16,609 bases of DNA, from NCBI GenBank assembly GCA_030152675.1, contig JASLIY010000097.1:1-16609 (forward strand). Direction: 5' to 3'. This document shows, piece after piece, positions 12,819 through 16,609 of this stretch. The notes beneath the pieces are model-generated. The model searched no databases. It was not told the origin of the DNA and worked only from the letters and a program-made list of their open reading frames with translations. Numbering within the stretch: the stretch's first letter is position 1; each line of letters begins with the position of its first letter. Source of the DNA: Acinetobacter sp. (lineage in GTDB: Bacteria > Pseudomonadota > Gammaproteobacteria > Pseudomonadales > Moraxellaceae). Made by a program: the position numbers and the translations under genes.

Positions 12819-15800
12819 ATGTTTGAACACATCATCACTCAACTTGATTTAAAAAAACTCAAAGCCAATGAAAAACGATGGGTGGGCTCACTGCTCGGCT
12901 CAGCAGCGGCATTACTGTTTAAGCAAATCGCTGAAAAAACCGATCAGCTCTTGGTCCTGGTGGCGCATAACAGTCAGCATTTGGCACAACTAGAAAGTGA
13001 ACTCGAATTCTACGGTCAAAAGCCGGTGATCTTCCCTGATTGGGAAATCCTGCCCTATGATCGCCTCTCACCGCACCAAGATATCGTCTCTGATCGTCTC
13101 TCGATCTTGTCCAATATGCCCAAACGCGGGATTTTATTGATCTCTGCCACCACGCTGGCGCAACGTGTTGCTCCGAGTTCATGGGTACTGGGGGAGCACT
13201 TTGATTTACGTGTGGGGCAAAAGCTCGATCTTGAACAACAAAAAATGACCTTGATCCAAGCTGGCTATCATCTGGTTGATACGGTCTATGATCATGGTGA
13301 ATTTGCCGTGCGAGGCAGTATTCTGGATCTATATGCCTCTGGACAAGATGCGCCGATTCGGATTGATTTATTTGATGATGAGATCGAAAGCCTACGCTTC
13401 TTTGATCCCGAAACTCAGCGTACCACCACCCAGTTGCAACAGTTTACGGTCTTGCCAGCCAAAGAGTTTCCGCTCAAAGACGCACGCTCGACCTTTAGAG
13501 ATCGTTACGCAGAAAGCTTTGTTAACGCCAATCCCAAGAAAAACCCGATCTATCAAGATGTCTTGGATGGAATTGCCTCTCCGGGGCTGGAGTTCTACTT
13601 TCCATTATTCTTTAGTGCGGAGGCGATGCAGCAGAGTAGCCTCACCGACTATTTTCCGCCCAATGCCATTGTGATTACAGACAAGGAGTTGGATCGCGGC
13701 TTAAATAGTTTCTGGTTGGAGGTGATGCGTCGCTACGAAGACCGTCGTCATAATATCGATCAGCCTTTATTGCCACCTGAGCAACTGTTTATTCAGACGC
13801 AGTCTCTTTTGGCATCGCTCAATCAATTTCCACGATTGGTGGTTTCTGCGGAAGCTGTGGAGTCGCGTGCGGGTGCTGTCAATCTCGCAAGCGAAAATCC
13901 ACCGCGTCTCGCGGTAGACCCCAAGCAGCAGCATCCCTTTTACCAAGTCAAACGCTATATCGATGCGGCCAACTATCCGGTGTTATTGGTGGCGGAAAGC
14001 GCAGGGCGCCGTGAGAGCCTGAAAGATGCTTTGAGATCGAGCTTGGGTGAGATCCCCGTGGTTGAGAGTTTTGATCACTTTCTTGCTTCAAAGTTTTCAA
14101 TTGCGATTACGCATGCTGCACTCGATCGAGGCTTGGTGATCAGTGAGCAGTTATCGGTCATCTCTGAAAATCAACTCTATGAACATCGGGTGGTGCAGCG
14201 TCGCCGCAAACGGCAGTATGAGGTCTCTGAAGAATTTCTGATCCGCAGTCTCACTGAGCTGAGTTTGGGTGCGCCGGTGGTACATATCGATCACGGGGTC
14301 GGGCGTTATGCCGGTTTGGTGACCTTGAGCATCGATGGGCAAGACTACGAGTTCTTGCAACTCGACTATGCTGATGCCGCCAAGGTGTATGTGCCTGTGA
14401 CGCATTTACAGCTCATCAGTCGTTATAGTGGTGGTGATCCAGATTTGGCACCGTTACATAAACTGGGTACAGATGCTTGGAACAAAGCCAAACGTAAAGC
14501 CTTGGAACAAATCCACGATGTGGCGGCCGAGTTATTACATATTCAAGCCAGACGTAAGGCCAAGCCGGGCTTTGGTTTTGAATTGGATCAACTGGCTTAT
14601 AACCAATTTTGCAACGGCTTTGCGTATGAGGAAACTTTAGATCAGGCCAATGCCATCGAAGCCACCTTACATGATATGCAGTTGGCCAAGCCGATGGATC
14701 GTTTGGTCTGTGGGGATGTTGGTTTTGGTAAAACCGAAGTGGCGATGCGTGCTGCCTTTGTGGCGGTACAGAACGACAAGCAAGTTGCCGTGTTGGTGCC
14801 AACCACACTTTTGGCGCAACAACATTATGAATCATTCAAAGATCGTTTTGCCGATTGGCCGATTCGCATCGAAGTATTGTCGCGTTTTGGCACCAGTAAA
14901 AGCCACCAGTTGATCTTGCAAGACTTGGCTGATGGCAAAGTAGATATCGTGATCGGTACACATAAGATCTTGCAACAGTCGGTTGAGTTTAAGCGTCTCG
15001 GTCTGATGGTGGTGGATGAGGAGCATCGTTTTGGTGTGCGTGACAAAGAGCGTATCAAAGCCATGCGCGCCGATGTCGATATGTTGACCCTCACCGCCAC
15101 TCCGATCCCGCGTACTTTGAATATGGCATTTTCGGGCATGCGTGATCTGTCGATTATTGCCACACCGCCGGCACGACGTTTGGCAGTAAAAACCTTTGTA
15201 CTCGAACAAACCGATGCCACCTTAAAAGAGGCGATCTTGCGTGAATTGTTGCGTGGCGGTCAGGTGTATATCCTGCATAACGAAGTCGACAGTATCGAGC
15301 GTGCAGCGGAAAATATCCGTCTCTTGGTGCCTGAGGCGCGTGTCGCCGTGGCGCATGGTCAGATGCATGAACGTGAACTCGAGCAAGTGATGCAGCAGTT
15401 CTATCATAAGAGCTATAACGTCCTGGTTTGCTCAACCATCATCGAGACCGGGATTGATGTGCCGAATGCCAATACCATCATCATTGAACGCGCAGACAAA
15501 TTAGGTCTGGCACAGTTGCACCAACTACGAGGACGTGTTGGGCGTTCGCATCATCAGGCCTATGCCTATTTGATGGTGCCATCGATCAAAGGCCTCAAAG
15601 GTGATGCAGAAAAACGTTTGGATGCCATTCAACGAGCTGCCAATCTCGGTGCGGGCTTTATCTTGGCGACCGAGGATTTGGAAATCCGAGGTGCGGGTGA
15701 GTTACTCGGTGAGCAGCAAAGCGGTTCAATGCAGGCGATCGGTTATAGCCTGTATATGGAAATGCTGGAAAAAGCCACCAAAGCCATTCAACAAGGCAAG

Positions 15801-16277
15801 ACCCCGAACTTCGATGCGCCACTTTCCTTGACCGCTGAGATCAGTCTACATATGCCGGCATTGATTCCCGATGCTTACTTGGGCGATGTGCATCAGCGTT
15901 TGTTGTTTTATAAACGTATTAGTAATACCGATGAGCAAGACAAGCTTGATCATATCCGCATGGAGTTGATCGATCGCTTTGGTTTGCCGCCGCTTCCAGT
16001 GAAACATTTGTTTAGCGTGCATCAAATCCGCATCAAAGCCGAACAATTGGGCATGACCAAGATTGATATCGGTGCACAGGGCGGGGCGATTGAATTCTCA
16101 CCAGATACCCCGGTGCAGGCCTTGAGTATTATTCAGTTAATGCAAAAACATCCGACTTATTATCGAATGCAGGGCGGACAAAAACTCAAAGTCATGGTCA
16201 TGCTTGAAGATGAGGAAAAGCGCATTCAATTTGTCCATGACTTACTGAACCAACTGATGCGCGAACTAAAACGTTAA
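12819..16277 (+). CDS. mfd: Transcription-repair coupling factor Mfd
   Basis: 1152-aa ATP-dependent DNA translocase, about the length of E. coli Mfd (1148). It pushes RNA polymerase stalled at DNA damage off the template and recruits UvrA. Order: UvrB-like N-terminal region (about 1-350), RNA polymerase interaction domain beginning near VVHIDHGVGRYAGL (about 484-497), then a RecG-like motor with Walker A GDVGFGKT (632-639), DEEH (733-736), the LTATPIPRTLNMAFSGMRDL stretch, the IIETGIDVPNANTIIIERAD motif and QLRGRVGR, followed by the regulatory C-terminal domain. It is intact, with no frameshift. No strong ribosome site is visible before the ATG. It is unrelated to its neighbours and likely transcribed alone. 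Confidence 0.98.
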   Translation: MFEHIITQLDLKKLKANEKRWVGSLLGSAAALLFKQIAEKTDQLLVLVAHNSQHLAQLESELEFYGQKPVIFPDWEILPYDRLSPHQDIVSDRLSILSNMPKRGILLISATTLAQRVAPSSWVLGEHFDLRVGQKLDLEQQKMTLIQAGYHLVDTVYDHGEFAVRGSILDLYASGQDAPIRIDLFDDEIESLRFFDPETQRTTTQLQQFTVLPAKEFPLKDARSTFRDRYAESFVNANPKKNPIYQDVLDGIASPGLEFYFPLFFSAEAMQQSSLTDYFPPNAIVITDKELDRGLNSFWLEVMRRYEDRRHNIDQPLLPPEQLFIQTQSLLASLNQFPRLVVSAEAVESRAGAVNLASENPPRLAVDPKQQHPFYQVKRYIDAANYPVLLVAESAGRRESLKDALRSSLGEIPVVESFDHFLASKFSIAITHAALDRGLVISEQLSVISENQLYEHRVVQRRRKRQYEVSEEFLIRSLTELSLGAPVVHIDHGVGRYAGLVTLSIDGQDYEFLQLDYADAAKVYVPVTHLQLISRYSGGDPDLAPLHKLGTDAWNKAKRKALEQIHDVAAELLHIQARRKAKPGFGFELDQLAYNQFCNGFAYEETLDQANAIEATLHDMQLAKPMDRLVCGDVGFGKTEVAMRAAFVAVQNDKQVAVLVPTTLLAQQHYESFKDRFADWPIRIEVLSRFGTSKSHQLILQDLADGKVDIVIGTHKILQQSVEFKRLGLMVVDEEHRFGVRDKERIKAMRADVDMLTLTATPIPRTLNMAFSGMRDLSIIATPPARRLAVKTFVLEQTDATLKEAILRELLRGGQVYILHNEVDSIERAAENIRLLVPEARVAVAHGQMHERELEQVMQQFYHKSYNVLVCSTIIETGIDVPNANTIIIERADKLGLAQLHQLRGRVGRSHHQAYAYLMVPSIKGLKGDAEKRLDAIQRAANLGAGFILATEDLEIRGAGELLGEQQSGSMQAIGYSLYMEMLEKATKAIQQGKTPNFDAPLSLTAEISLHMPALIPDAYLGDVHQRLLFYKRISNTDEQDKLDHIRMELIDRFGLPPLPVKHLFSVHQIRIKAEQLGMTKIDIGAQGGAIEFSPDTPVQALSIIQLMQKHPTYYRMQGGQKLKVMVMLEDEEKRIQFVHDLLNQLMRELKR

Positions 16278-16609
16278 AGCAAGCATAGATCCAATCTCCA
16301 CAGACTCTAGAAAAGTGGAAATACTCAGCATGCCGTCGGTGCTGCTGAGTAGATCCTTCTCTAAGCAGGCTGAGGCTTATTCAGTCTTGGTATGAACCAA
16401 AGTCTGTTGATTGTGATGATGCGCAGATCATGGGATCAGTAAGGCGAGAGAGTGGGAGATTCTGGTTGATGCAGGTTGAATAAATAATGCGTCAATCCCA
16501 GCAAGCACTTTGATGTAAAGAGTATTTAATTGTATTAAAACATGGCCGGAACAATATTCACCTCCCTGTGGTTGTGTTAGTATGTGCCATCTTATTTGTT
16601 CTACGTCAT
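16278..16609. other. Spacer after mfd, no supported gene
   Basis: 332 bases to the window end. It contains a hairpin at 16322-16351 and AT-rich sequence that may include a promoter for a gene beyond the right edge (TAGTAT at 16578-16583 after TTCACC at 16557-16562, poor match). No RNA gene or repeat was recognised. Confidence 0.5.
16322..16351 (+). terminator. Stem-loop after mfd
   Basis: TACTCAGC (16322-16329) pairs with GCTGAGTA (16344-16351) around a 14-base loop, 44 bases after the mfd stop. It is followed by GATCCTTCTCT, with no true T run, so termination strength is uncertain. Confidence 0.5.

Noticed and set aside
14416..14835. Long minus-strand frame (139 codons) inside mfd
   Set aside because: Antisense to the conserved motor domain of Mfd, including Walker A; no independent support.
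16428..16607. Minus-strand frame open from the right edge for about 59 codons, preceded inside it by GGGAGGTGA
   Set aside because: The SD-like bases are not followed by a start codon giving a lasting frame (ATG at that spacing reaches a stop in two codons), and the residue sequence does not resemble a known protein. Probably chance.
16582..16609. ATG near the right edge with nine open plus-strand codons
   Set aside because: No ribosome site, and too short to judge before the window ends.

Overview
This window looks like a chromosome segment from Acinetobacter or a close Moraxellaceae relative. The hydroxycinnamate genes match the hca set known from A. baylyi ADP1 in content and style, the coding GC is moderate with very AT-rich spacers, and the Mfd protein is typically gammaproteobacterial. 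This assignment comes from protein recognition by eye, not from a database search.

Left third (1-7641): a hydroxycinnamate (ferulate, p-coumarate, caffeate) catabolic cluster. Reading leftward are hcaA (hydratase/lyase), hcaB (aromatic aldehyde dehydrogenase), hcaC (CoA ligase) and hcaD (acyl-CoA dehydrogenase, cut by the left edge). Reading rightward from the same control region are hcaK (MFS aromatic acid transporter) and hcaR (MarR repressor). HcaK would import the acid, HcaC makes the CoA thioester, HcaA hydrates and cleaves it to acetyl-CoA plus a benzaldehyde such as vanillin, and HcaB oxidises the aldehyde to the benzoate. HcaD would feed saturated phenylpropanoyl-CoA into the same route. 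The cistrons are loosely packed. One gap holds a stem-loop (hcaA-hcaB), and another holds unusual tandem repeat arrays (hcaC-hcaD).

Middle (7642-10310): a patchwork of small genes with long AT-rich spacers. It has an unrecognised 92-aa protein with a good promoter -10 and a strong terminator, an unrecognised proline/glutamine-rich 67-aa protein, a secreted ecotin-family serine protease inhibitor with Leu at the predicted P1 site, and an AhpD/carboxymuconolactone decarboxylase-like protein. This region also has short tandem duplications, a 22-bp dispersed repeat and a possible frameshifted mini-ORF.

Right part (10311-16609): a divergent pair, a hydantoin/allantoin-type racemase (minus) and an NCS1-family nucleobase/allantoin/hydantoin permease (plus), probably a small salvage module. 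Complete mfd, the transcription-repair coupling factor, follows. The last 330 bases hold a hairpin but no gene I can support.

I saw no RNA gene, insertion sequence, CRISPR array, prophage gene or origin. No clearly new multi-gene system is visible. The most noteworthy items are the ecotin homologue, the CTAG-containing tandem arrays inside the hca operon, and several strong hairpins or palindromes in leader regions.
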